DNA from: Streptomyces xanthophaeus
GTDB taxonomy: Bacteria; Actinomycetota; Actinomycetes; Streptomycetales; Streptomycetaceae
NCBI RefSeq assembly: GCF_000725805.1
Contig: NZ_JOFT01000017.1
Location: forward strand, 124,001 to 188,000
Direction of reading: 5' to 3'
Length of the DNA stretch: 64,000 bases
Shown: in pieces, positions 28,883 to 37,700 of the stretch
How the letters are laid out: each line of letters starts with the position of its first letter
How positions within the stretch are numbered: the first letter of the stretch is position 1
The notes under the pieces: model-generated
The model's database searches: none
What the model saw: only the letters and a program-made list of their open reading frames with translations
Told to the model about the DNA's origin: nothing
Position numbers and translations under genes: made by a program

Positions 28883-30298
28883 ATGCCCACCGAGAACGCG
28901 ACGGGGACCTCCCGCCTTTCCTTCTGGCCGCGCGTACGCGAGTTCGCCGTGCCCGCTTCCCTGATCGAGACCGCGACCGCCCGCCGCAACGCCGGCGACT
29001 GGGCCGGGGCGTGCGCCGCCGCGGGCTTCGACCTCGATCTCAGCCCACGGACCGTGGCACGTACCCACGGCCACGAACTCGCCGCGCTCCTGCGGGCCGA
29101 CCTGCGCCACCTCGCCCCCGACCTGCTGCGCTGGCACATGCCGCGGGTCGCGCCCGACGGCCTGCTGCGCCCCGGGCTGACCGTCTCCCTCGCCGTGTAC
29201 GACACCGCGGGGCGTGACGGCGTGCCTCCGGTGCACCTCGTGGCCCGGACCGCGCCGGCATGGGCGGACGCTGGCCAGCGGATCAGCCTCGCGCTGTGGG
29301 ACGGGTCCCGTTCCGGGGCGGCCGCCCGCCGCCATCCGCACCCGCATCCCGACCGGCGGTTCCGCCTCGACCTGCACCGCCACCTGTGGGACGCGCGCAG
29401 GGCCGGTGAGCTGCGGGTCCGCTCCGGGGCCGGCCTGCCGCCCGGGCCGGACCCCGACGAGCGCTGGGCCGTCGGCCGCTGGGCGGCGGAGGCACGGCTG
29501 CTCCTGCGGGCCGAGGGCGGCGGCGCCGACACCGTCGCCGTACGCCTGGGCACCCGGGACAGGCTGCTGCTGGAGCCGGGCCCGGACGGGGACGGCCTCC
29601 ACGCGGACGGCCCGCACGGGGACGGCGCCGCCGGGCCGCCCGCCGTCCGGGCCGAGGCGGTCTCCGCGCAGGCCTGCGACCCCGCGCTGCCGGTCCTGCC
29701 GGACGCCGCGACCTGGCTGTTGCCCGACCTGCGGCTGCTGCGCGCCGGTGCGATCGAAGCGGACGCGCTGCACCCGCTGGTGGCGGCGGCCCTGGTGCCG
29801 GGCCACGCGCCGGCCCCGCCGTCCCGCGGCACCGGCCCGGACCCGGGCGCGGACCCGGCCGAGCGGCCGCGCCTCGTGGACTGCCGGGGCGAGCTGCACC
29901 GGATCGCCCTGGTCGACGGGGTGCTCGCCCCGCTGGACCACGACCCGGAGGAACTCCGCCGCGAGGAACTGCTCGTCGCCCTGACCGGCACTCCCCTGCC
30001 CTGCCTCCAGGCCATCGACGTGGCGCACCGCCGCCCGGACTGCATCACCGCCGTGCGCGAACGCCTGCGGCACGGTGACGTCCGCGGCGCCCTGGCCGTC
30101 GTCGAGGGCCTGCTGGGCCCCGACGCGGTGCTGCGCGACGGCGTGCTGCGCGACGAACTGGAGGCGGCCGCGCGGCAGCGGATCACGCACGGCCTGTTCC
30201 GGGCCGGCCTGACCGGCCCGGCGCCCGCCTGGTTCCTGCCCGATGAACGCCGTGCCCCGCACCGCCGTCGGCGTTCGCGCCACGCCGCCGACCGCTGA
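28883..30298 (+). CDS. Uncharacterised protein linked to MoxR/VWA genes
   Basis: I do not recognise this 471-aa protein. It is soluble, Arg/Ala/Gly-rich, with no signal peptide or membrane helix. The N-terminal segment (FWPRVREFAVPASLIETATA, then AGDWAGACAAAGFDLDL) looks helical and may be a docking region. The middle (about 90-330) contains beta-rich segments and a His/Pro-rich stretch (RRHPHPHPDRRF). The C-terminal part (about 380-450) has CLQAIDVAHRRP and a helical repeat. The ATG at 28883 follows AAGGTGAG. It precedes the MoxR and VWA genes on the same strand with a 64-bp gap, so a joint role is likely. Confidence 0.7.
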   Translation: MPTENATGTSRLSFWPRVREFAVPASLIETATARRNAGDWAGACAAAGFDLDLSPRTVARTHGHELAALLRADLRHLAPDLLRWHMPRVAPDGLLRPGLTVSLAVYDTAGRDGVPPVHLVARTAPAWADAGQRISLALWDGSRSGAAARRHPHPHPDRRFRLDLHRHLWDARRAGELRVRSGAGLPPGPDPDERWAVGRWAAEARLLLRAEGGGADTVAVRLGTRDRLLLEPGPDGDGLHADGPHGDGAAGPPAVRAEAVSAQACDPALPVLPDAATWLLPDLRLLRAGAIEADALHPLVAAALVPGHAPAPPSRGTGPDPGADPAERPRLVDCRGELHRIALVDGVLAPLDHDPEELRREELLVALTGTPLPCLQAIDVAHRRPDCITAVRERLRHGDVRGALAVVEGLLGPDAVLRDGVLRDELEAAARQRITHGLFRAGLTGPAPAWFLPDERRAPHRRRRSRHAADR

Positions 30299-30362
30299 AC
30301 CCGCGGGACTGCACCCCCGCACCCCTTGCCGTACCCGTCACGAACCCCTGAGGTGATCACTC

Positions 30363-31613
30363 ATGCCCGTACGCACCCCGCCCGCCCCCGCCGCACAGCT
30401 CGACGTCGCCGACGCCCTGATCGGCCTGCTGCGCGAGACCACCACCGAACCGCGGCCCGACATCCAACTGGATGCGCTGGCCCTGGCCGTGGCCGCCGAC
30501 CTGCCCGTCCTCCTGTGGGGCGAGCCGGGCATCGGCAAGACGGCCGCCCTCACCCAGCTCGCGGACTCCCTCGACCTGCCGCTGACCACCGTCATCGCCA
30601 GCGTCCACGAACCCTCCGACTTCTCGGGCCTGCCCGTGATCGGGGACGACCCGGCGGAGCAGGGCGTCCCGATGGCCCCGCCGGACTGGGCGGTGCGCCT
30701 GGTCCGGGCCGGCCGCGGACTGCTCTTCCTGGACGAGCTGTCCACCGCGCCGCCGGCCGTCCAGGCGGCCCTGCTGCGCCTCGTACTGGAGCGGCGGATC
30801 GGTTCCCTCCAACTGCCGCCCGGCGTCCGCATCGTGGCCGCCGCCAACCCGCGGGCCTCGGCGGCCGACGGCTGGGAACTGAGCCCGCCGCTGGCCAACC
30901 GGTTCGTCCACCTCCAGTGGGTCCACGACCACGAGGTCGTCGTCCGCGGTCTCGGCGGGACCTGGCCGCGGACGACGCTGCCCCGCCTCGACCCGCAGGC
31001 GCTGGCCCCGGCCGTGGCCTTCGCCCGGCGCGCCGTCTGCGGGCTCCTCGGCGCCCGCCCCGCGCTCGTGCACCGGCTGCCCGGCGGCGAGGCGCGGCGC
31101 GGCGGGCCGTGGCCCTCGCCCCGCAGCTGGGACATGACCCTGCGGCTGGTCGCCTTCGCCACCGCGGCCGGCTCCGCCCGCGACGTCCTGTCGCTGCTGG
31201 TCAGGGGGACCGTGGGGGACGGTCCGGGGCTGGAGCTGCTGGCGAGCCTGGACCGGCTGGACCTCCCGGACCCCGAGACGCTCCTCGCCGATCCGGCCGG
31301 GGCCGTCCTGCCCGAACGCGGTGACCTGCGGCAGGCGGTGCTCGACGGGGTGGTGGCGGCGGTCCGCGAGCGCCCGGAGAAGTCCCGCTGGGACGCGGCG
31401 TGGGCGCTCCTGGTCCGGGCGCTGGAGACCGGGGCCCCCGATCTGGTGGTCGTCCCCGCGACCACGCTCGCCGCGCTGCGCCGGGAGGAGTGGGACGTCC
31501 CCGCGTCGATCGAACGGCTGGCGGGGGCGGTCTCCCTGTCCCGCCGGGCGGACCGGGTGGCGGCCCGGAGCGAGGCCCGCGCCGCCGCACGGGCCGTCAC
31601 GGCGGGCCGGTGA
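30363..31613 (+). CDS. MoxR-like AAA ATPase
   Basis: This 416-aa AAA+ protein has Walker A GEPGIGKT (residues 53-60), Walker B LLFLDE (120-125), sensor I in IVAAANP and an arginine finger region in PLANRF. The first 220 residues are the AAA core; the C-terminal half is helical and less conserved. MoxR ATPases act as chaperone-like partners of von Willebrand A (VWA) proteins. Its stop overlaps the VWA gene start by 4 bp (GTGA), so stoichiometric synthesis is expected. The ATG at 30363 follows GAGGTG. Confidence 0.9.
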   Translation: MPVRTPPAPAAQLDVADALIGLLRETTTEPRPDIQLDALALAVAADLPVLLWGEPGIGKTAALTQLADSLDLPLTTVIASVHEPSDFSGLPVIGDDPAEQGVPMAPPDWAVRLVRAGRGLLFLDELSTAPPAVQAALLRLVLERRIGSLQLPPGVRIVAAANPRASAADGWELSPPLANRFVHLQWVHDHEVVVRGLGGTWPRTTLPRLDPQALAPAVAFARRAVCGLLGARPALVHRLPGGEARRGGPWPSPRSWDMTLRLVAFATAAGSARDVLSLLVRGTVGDGPGLELLASLDRLDLPDPETLLADPAGAVLPERGDLRQAVLDGVVAAVRERPEKSRWDAAWALLVRALETGAPDLVVVPATTLAALRREEWDVPASIERLAGAVSLSRRADRVAARSEARAAARAVTAGR

Positions 31614-32851
31614 GCGGCACTGCGCCGGGGGCGCTGGACCTGGACAAGCTCTACGCCGCCCGGCTGCACGCCGTACGGGCCCGGCCCTATCTGGCGACCG
31701 CGCTGTTCGCCCTGCACACCGTGGAGTCGAAGGCCGTGCCGACGATGGCGGTCGACCGGCACTGGCGTTGCTACGTCTCGCCCTCCTTCGTGGCGCTGAC
31801 TCCGGTGGAGGACCTGGCCGGGGTGTGGGTGCACGAGGTGTCGCACCTGCTGCGCGACCACCACGGACGCAGTGACCGCTTCGCGCGCGCCCACGGGCTC
31901 ACCGGCCGGGCGGAGCGGCTGCGGATGAACATCGCCGCGGACTGCGAGATCAACGACGACGTGTTCGGCGACGGGCTCGTCACTCCCGGGGGCGCCGTCC
32001 AGCCCTCGTCGCTGGGGCTGCCGTCCGGGGAGCTGATGGAGGACTACCTGCGCCAGTTCCGGCTGGGCTCCCGCACGGAGGACCTCGCCTGGCTGGACTG
32101 CGGCAGCGGCGCCGACGGGCTGGAGCGGGAGTGGGAGCTGGGCCCGGGGGGTGCGCACGGGCTCAGCGAACAGGAACGGGACGCGGTCCGCTTCCGGGTG
32201 GCGCAGGGCATCACCGGCCGCCCGGGAACCGCCTCGGCTGGCTGGCGGCGGTGGGCGCAGGAGGCCTTCCATCCGCCGCAGCCGTGGCGGGACCTGCTGG
32301 GGGCCGCACTCCGCTCGGCGGTGTCCGGCTCCGGCGCGGGCGACGACTACACGTACGGGCGGCCGTCGCGGCGCTCGGCGGGTGTGCCCGGGGCCGTCCT
32401 GCCCAGCCTGCGGCGCAGACCGCCGCGGGTCTGCGTGGTCGTCGACACCTCGGGTTCGGTCAGCGACGCGGAACTGGGCAGCGCGCTGCACGAGGTCACC
32501 GCGATCTCCCGGGCGGTGGGCGGCCGGCGCGACCTGGTCACCGTCATCTCGTGCGACGCGTCGGCCCAAGCCGTGCACCAGCTGTGCAGCGCCGAGGGGA
32601 TCGCTCTGGTCGGCGGCGGGGGTACGGACCTGCGCACCGGGTTCGCCCGGGCGCTCGGCGCGCGGCCCCGGCCGGACGTGGTCGTGGTGCTGACGGACGG
32701 CCAGACCCCCTGGCCCGACCGGTGTCCGCCGTGCCGCACCGTGGTGGGCCTGTTCCCGCGGCCCTCGGCAGGTCGGTGGACGGACGACGAAGACGACGAG
32801 TACGTGCCCGACCGGCCGCCCGAGTGGGCCCGCGTGGTCGAGATCGGCTGA
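31610..32851 (+). CDS. Zincin-like metallopeptidase/VWA-domain protein (DUF2201 type)
   Basis: This 413-aa protein joins an N-terminal zincin-like domain, with HEVSH at residues 75-79 and a downstream NIAADCEIND segment that probably gives the third ligand, to a C-terminal VWA-like domain with the MIDAS motif DTSGS (279-283) and a later TDGQTPW. The combination is known from DUF2201-type proteins paired with MoxR ATPases. It has no signal peptide, so it should act inside the cell on a complex that the ATPase remodels. The start is the GTG at 31610; the open frame upstream overlaps the MoxR gene and is not supported. Confidence 0.88.
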   Translation: MSGTAPGALDLDKLYAARLHAVRARPYLATALFALHTVESKAVPTMAVDRHWRCYVSPSFVALTPVEDLAGVWVHEVSHLLRDHHGRSDRFARAHGLTGRAERLRMNIAADCEINDDVFGDGLVTPGGAVQPSSLGLPSGELMEDYLRQFRLGSRTEDLAWLDCGSGADGLEREWELGPGGAHGLSEQERDAVRFRVAQGITGRPGTASAGWRRWAQEAFHPPQPWRDLLGAALRSAVSGSGAGDDYTYGRPSRRSAGVPGAVLPSLRRRPPRVCVVVDTSGSVSDAELGSALHEVTAISRAVGGRRDLVTVISCDASAQAVHQLCSAEGIALVGGGGTDLRTGFARALGARPRPDVVVVLTDGQTPWPDRCPPCRTVVGLFPRPSAGRWTDDEDDEYVPDRPPEWARVVEIG

Positions 32852-32876
32852 GGCCCGGCGGGCCTGCCGCGCGCGG

Positions 32877-33209
32877 TCACATGCCGGGGACGTCGTAGCC
32901 CGGGTCGGGGTGCTGGCGCGGGTTCCACCACTCGGTGAGCCCCCACGCCCCGAGGGCCAGCGCGGCCAGGGCCGCGAGGACCGCGGTCCAGGGACGGCTC
33001 GCCCCCCTGGTGGTGAGCGTCCAGACGGACAGCGGGACCAGCACCCCGCCGAGCACGATCAGCGGCAGGTCGACGTAGACCACGCTCAGGTCGCGGGCGT
33101 GGCCCTCGAATCCGCCGTCGATGCTGAAGGCGGCCCGCGGCAGCCACACGGTCACCGCGACCACCGCACCGAGGCCGGCCAGCAACCGCCCCATCGTTGT
33201 TGTGTTCAT
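32877..33209 (-). CDS. Small membrane protein
   Basis: This 110-aa protein has three predicted membrane segments (about residues 7-27, 43-62 and 72-92) and a Trp/Pro-rich tail ending GYDVPGM. I do not recognise a family. The ATG at 33209 is 47 bp downstream of the M1 peptidase stop on the same strand, so it is probably the last gene of the synthetase-peptidase-membrane protein group. A function in export or immunity is conceivable but not shown. Confidence 0.65.
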   Translation of the reverse strand: MNTTTMGRLLAGLGAVVAVTVWLPRAAFSIDGGFEGHARDLSVVYVDLPLIVLGGVLVPLSVWTLTTRGASRPWTAVLAALAALALGAWGLTEWWNPRQHPDPGYDVPGM

Positions 33210-33256
33210 GCCCTGGACGGACGCGGCGGTGCGGTACGCGGTTCCGCCGGGCCGCG

Positions 33257-34648
33257 CTACCTGACGGCCCCGCCGTTGGAGGGCGGGTACCCGGGCCTGG
33301 CCGGTGCCGAGGGCCGTACGGGGGCGGGCCGGGGCAGCGGCGGCAGGGCGGGCTCGTACAACCAGGCCGCGAGCAGCTCGTCCAGCGGTTCGGCCGTGTA
33401 GCGCGCCGCATGGGCGGTGAACCCCGCCGTGGTCACGACGCCGTGGCGGTGCAGGGTGGCCCAGTCGCGCAGCATGCGGAAGAAGGCGACGTCCCCCAGG
33501 GCGCAGCGCACCGCGTGCACCACGAGCCCCCCGCGCTGGTAGAGCCGGTCGTCGAACATCAGCTTGCGGCCCGGGTCGGCGAGCCTCAGGTCCTGGGCCT
33601 GCGAGGCCAGCAGCCGGTGCGCGGCGGCGGCCAGGTCCTGGGCGCTGCGGCCGCCGGAGCGCTCCGACCAGAGCCACTCCGCGTACTTGGCGAAGCCCTC
33701 GTTCAGCCAGATGTGGCGCCAGTCGGCGATGGTCACGCTGTTGCCGAACCACTGGTGTGCGAGTTCGTGGGCGATGAGGCGCTCCGAGCCGCGCGCACCG
33801 TCGACGTGGTTGGCTCCGAAGAGGGACAGGCCCTGCGCCTCCACCGGGACGTCGAGTTCCTCGTCGGCGACGACCACCGCGTACTCGCCGAAGGGGTAGG
33901 GCCCGAAGAGCTCCTCGAACAGCTGCATCATCGCGGGCTGCCGGGCGAAGTCCAGGGAGAACTGCGACAGCAGGTGCGCCGGGACGTGGGCGCTCTGCGG
34001 GACGCCGCCGAGCCCGGGGTCCCCGAGGAGCACCATCTGGTAGGTGCCGATGGCCAGGCCGACCAGGTAGCTGGAGGTGGGCGCGGACTGCTCGTACACC
34101 CAGGTGGTGGTGCTGGCCCTGGTGGTACGGGTGAGCAGCCGGCCCCCGGCCACCACCGTGTAGGCGGAGGGCGTGTTGACGGAGATCTGGTACGAGGCCT
34201 TGTCGGCGGGCCGGTCGTTGCAGGGGTACCAGGAGGGCGCGCCGACGGGCTGGCTGGCGACCAGCGCGCCGTCGGTCAGTTCCTCCCAGCCGAGGCCTCC
34301 CCACGGGCTGCGCACGGGCTTGGGGTTGCCCGCCCAGTGCACCTCCACGGTGAAGGCGGATCCGGCGGGCAGCGGCTTGGCCGGCCGGATGCGGAGCTTG
34401 CCGCCCCGGTGGGCGTAGTGCGGGGCCCGGCCGTTCACCAGGACCCGGCCTATTCTGAAGTCCGCGAGGTTCAGGTGGAACTCGGCGAGCGGCGCCCGCC
34501 CCGCGATGGCGCTGAGCCGGGCGGTCCCGGCGAGCCGGTTGGGGCCGGGGCGGTATTCCAGAGCGAGTTCGTACCGGTGCACGCGGTAACGGTGGTCGCC
34601 GTTGGCCGGAAAGTACGGGTCCGATGCCGTTGTCTTCTGGCCGCTCAC
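33257..34648 (-). CDS. M1-family zinc metallopeptidase
   Basis: This 463-aa peptidase has the zinc signature HELAH (about residues 294-298) with the distal glutamate in NEGFA (about 317). The usual exopeptidase motif GAMEN is replaced by EAQGLS, so aminopeptidase specificity may be altered. There is no signal peptide, and the C-terminal domains of full-length M1 enzymes are absent; short forms like this are known in actinobacteria. I chose the GTG at 34648 (GGGAGC upstream); another GTG lies 21 bp earlier. It directly follows the Pls-like synthetase (73-bp gap), suggesting it trims or degrades the poly-amino acid or protects the producer. Confidence 0.88.
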   Translation of the reverse strand: MSGQKTTASDPYFPANGDHRYRVHRYELALEYRPGPNRLAGTARLSAIAGRAPLAEFHLNLADFRIGRVLVNGRAPHYAHRGGKLRIRPAKPLPAGSAFTVEVHWAGNPKPVRSPWGGLGWEELTDGALVASQPVGAPSWYPCNDRPADKASYQISVNTPSAYTVVAGGRLLTRTTRASTTTWVYEQSAPTSSYLVGLAIGTYQMVLLGDPGLGGVPQSAHVPAHLLSQFSLDFARQPAMMQLFEELFGPYPFGEYAVVVADEELDVPVEAQGLSLFGANHVDGARGSERLIAHELAHQWFGNSVTIADWRHIWLNEGFAKYAEWLWSERSGGRSAQDLAAAAHRLLASQAQDLRLADPGRKLMFDDRLYQRGGLVVHAVRCALGDVAFFRMLRDWATLHRHGVVTTAGFTAHAARYTAEPLDELLAAWLYEPALPPLPRPAPVRPSAPARPGYPPSNGGAVR

Positions 34649-34721
34649 TGCCGCTTCCGCTCCCTGCACTGTGCTGTGGTGGTGCTGTGCCGTTCGGCGT
34701 GCCGGGCCGTGGCCCGTCCGG

Positions 34722-37700
34722 TCAGGACCGCCACGCCTCGATCGGGTTGCCCAGCCAGCGGGTGTCGGCGGGGACGGATTCCCCGGCCATCACGAGCGAG
34801 GCGGGACCCAGGGTGCTGCGGGCTCCGACCATGCTCCCCGGCAGGACGATGCCGCCCGGGCCCAGGGTGGCGCCCTCGCGGAGGACCACAGTATCCGTCC
34901 TCAAGATCCGATCGTGGAAGAGGTGGGTCTGCAACACACAGCCCCGGTTCACGCTGACCGCGTCGCCCAGTTCCACCAGGTCGGTCTCGGGCAGCCAGTA
35001 GCTCTCGCACCACACGCCCCGCCCGATCCGGGCCCCGAGCGCGCGCAGCCAGAGCGGCAGCAGCGGCGTACCGGGTACGGATCCGACCAGCCACGGAACG
35101 GCCAGGACCTCGACGAAGGTGTCGGCCAGCTCGTTGCGCCAGACGAAGCCGCTCCACAGCGGGTGCTCCCCCGTCCGGTGCCGGCCCACGAGCAGCCACT
35201 TCGCGGCCACGGAGACCGCGCAGGCGGCCAGGCCCGCGGCGAGCAGGACCACGCCGGAGAGCAGCGCGGCACCCCAGAGGTCCAGGGAGCCGGCCGTGGC
35301 GAGCGCGCAGAGCGCCGCCACGGTCAGGACGGCCAGCGCGGCCGAGCAGAAGACGGGGACGAGCCGGCACAGCTCCACCAGGCCGCGGGCCCACAGCAGG
35401 TGCGCGGGCGGGTCGTAGGTGCGGCTCTGGTCGGAGTCCGCGGCCGGGCGCGGCAGCCGGACCGGTGGCAGGCCCAGGTACGAGCTGCCCTTCTTGGCCT
35501 TCTTCGGGGTGGCGGACAGGACGCCGACCAGCCCGTCGTCGGGCACGCTGCGGCCCGGCGCGGTCATGCCGGAGTTCCCGAGGAACGCCCGGCGGCCGAT
35601 CTCGGAGTGCCCGATCCGCATCCAGCCGCCGCCCAGTTCGTAGGGCGCGGTCAGGGTGTCGTCGGCGAGGAAGGCGCCCTCGCCCACGGTGGTGAGGCTC
35701 GGCAGGGCGAGGACGGTGGACACCTCCGCGCCCCGGCCGATCTTCATGCCGAGCAGCCGCAGCCACACCGGTGTGATCAGGGAGGCGTACAGCGGGAAGA
35801 GCGTCTCCCGGGACAGGTCCATCAGCTGGGTGACGGTCCAGGCCTGCCAGCCGGTCCTGCTGTGCGTCGGATGGTTGCCGCTGCGCAGTCCCAGGCTCAG
35901 CAGGCGTACGCAGACCAGCAGGAGCAGGGCGTACGCGAGCCCGAAGGCGAGCGCCCCCGGGACGACGGCGAGCAGCGCACCGCGCAGCGCCTCGGCGAGC
36001 GTGGCGTCGGCGGGCACGAAGCGGCTGAGCACGAGCAGGGCGGGCACGGCGGCGAGGACGGGCAGCGCGGTGAGGCAGAAGCCGGCCGCCCCGTACATGG
36101 CCCGCCAGTGGACCGCGCGCGGCGGGCGCTCCTTGGGCCAGTTGCGCTTGGCCTTGCCGGTCTTCCCGGCGGGCGCTCCGGCCCAGCGCTGGCCGGTCGG
36201 GATCTGACCGGCCACGGCGGAGCCGGGGGCCACCTCGGCCCGCTTGCCGACCCGTGCGCCGGGGAAGAGCAGGCTGCGGGTGCCGACGACCGCTCCGGCG
36301 CCGACCCGGACCGGGCCGATCTCCAGCCGGTCCCCGTCCAGCCAGTACCCGGAGAGGTCCACCTCGGACTCCACGGCGCAGCCCCGGCCGAGCCTGAGCA
36401 TGCCGGTGACGGGCGGCAGGGCGTGCAGGTCCACCTCGGGGCCGATCTTGGCGCCGAGGGCCCGGGCGTAGCGCTCCAGCCAGGAGCCGGTCAGGGAGGT
36501 CGCTCCGGAGAACTCGGCCAGCCGCTCGGCCGTCCAGAGCCTCAGGTGCACGCTGCCGCCGCGCGGGTGGCGTCCGGCCTGCACACCGCGCAGCAGCAGG
36601 CGGGCGCCGCCCGCGGCGATCGCGAGGCGGCCGGGCGGGCTGAAGAGGAGCGCCGCACCCGCGGCGACGAGCCACCACGAGGCGGTCGGCGCCCACGGGT
36701 GGGCCCCGTAGTGGTGCAGCACGTTGCCGAGGGCGAGCAGCGCCACGGTCCAGCGCAGGCCGACGAGGGTGAACAGCGGGACCAGCAGGAGGGTCTGGAT
36801 GACCTTGGCCCGCAGCGGGACGGGCACGACGGTCCGGACCGCGCCGTCCTCCTGTACGGACTTCTCCAGGCGGCGGGCCAGTTTGCGCAGCGTGGGCTGC
36901 TGATAGATGTCGAGGACGGCCGCGCTGGGGTAGCGGGTGCGCAGCCGGGTGGTGAGCTGGGCGGCGGCGAGGCTGCTGCCGCCGATGGCGAAGAAGTCGT
37001 CGGCGGCGCCGGTGACGGCCACTCCGAGGGTCTCGGCCCACTGTTCGGCGAGCCAGGCCTCGGTGCCGTACAGCTGCTCGGCGGGGCCGGAGGTCTCCAG
37101 TTCGGGCAGGGGCCAGGGCAGGGCGTCGCGGTCGACCTTGCCGGAGGTACGGGTCGGCAGTTCGGCGACGGGTGCGAGCAGCGGTACGAGGGCCGCGGGC
37201 AGCTCGGCGCGCAGCCTCGTGACGGCCGCGGCGTGGTCCCAGCCCTCCTGGGTGACCAGGTAGCCGACGAGCAGTTGATTGCCGCTGCGGGCGGTGCGGA
37301 CGGCGGCGGCCGCGCCGGCGACGCCGGGCAGGGCCTGGAGGGCGGAGTCGACCTCGCCGAGTTCGATCCGGCGGCCGCCGAGTTTGATCTGCTCGTCGCC
37401 ACGGCCGAGGAAGACCAGGCCCTCCGGTTCGGCCCGGACGAGGTCGCCGCTGCGGTAGGCGCGCTGCCAGCCGAGGGACTCCAGGGGGGCGTACTTCTCG
37501 GCGTCCTTGTCCGGGTCGAGGTAGCGGGCCAGGCCGACGCCGCCGATCACGAGCTGGCCGCTGCCGCCCATGGGCACGGGTTCGCCGGACTCGTCGACGA
37601 CGGCCAGCTCCCAGCCGTTCAGCGGGAGGCCGATCCGGATGGGTTCCTCGCCGGTCAGCAGCGCGGCGCAGGCGACGACGGTGGCTTCGGTGGGGCCGTA

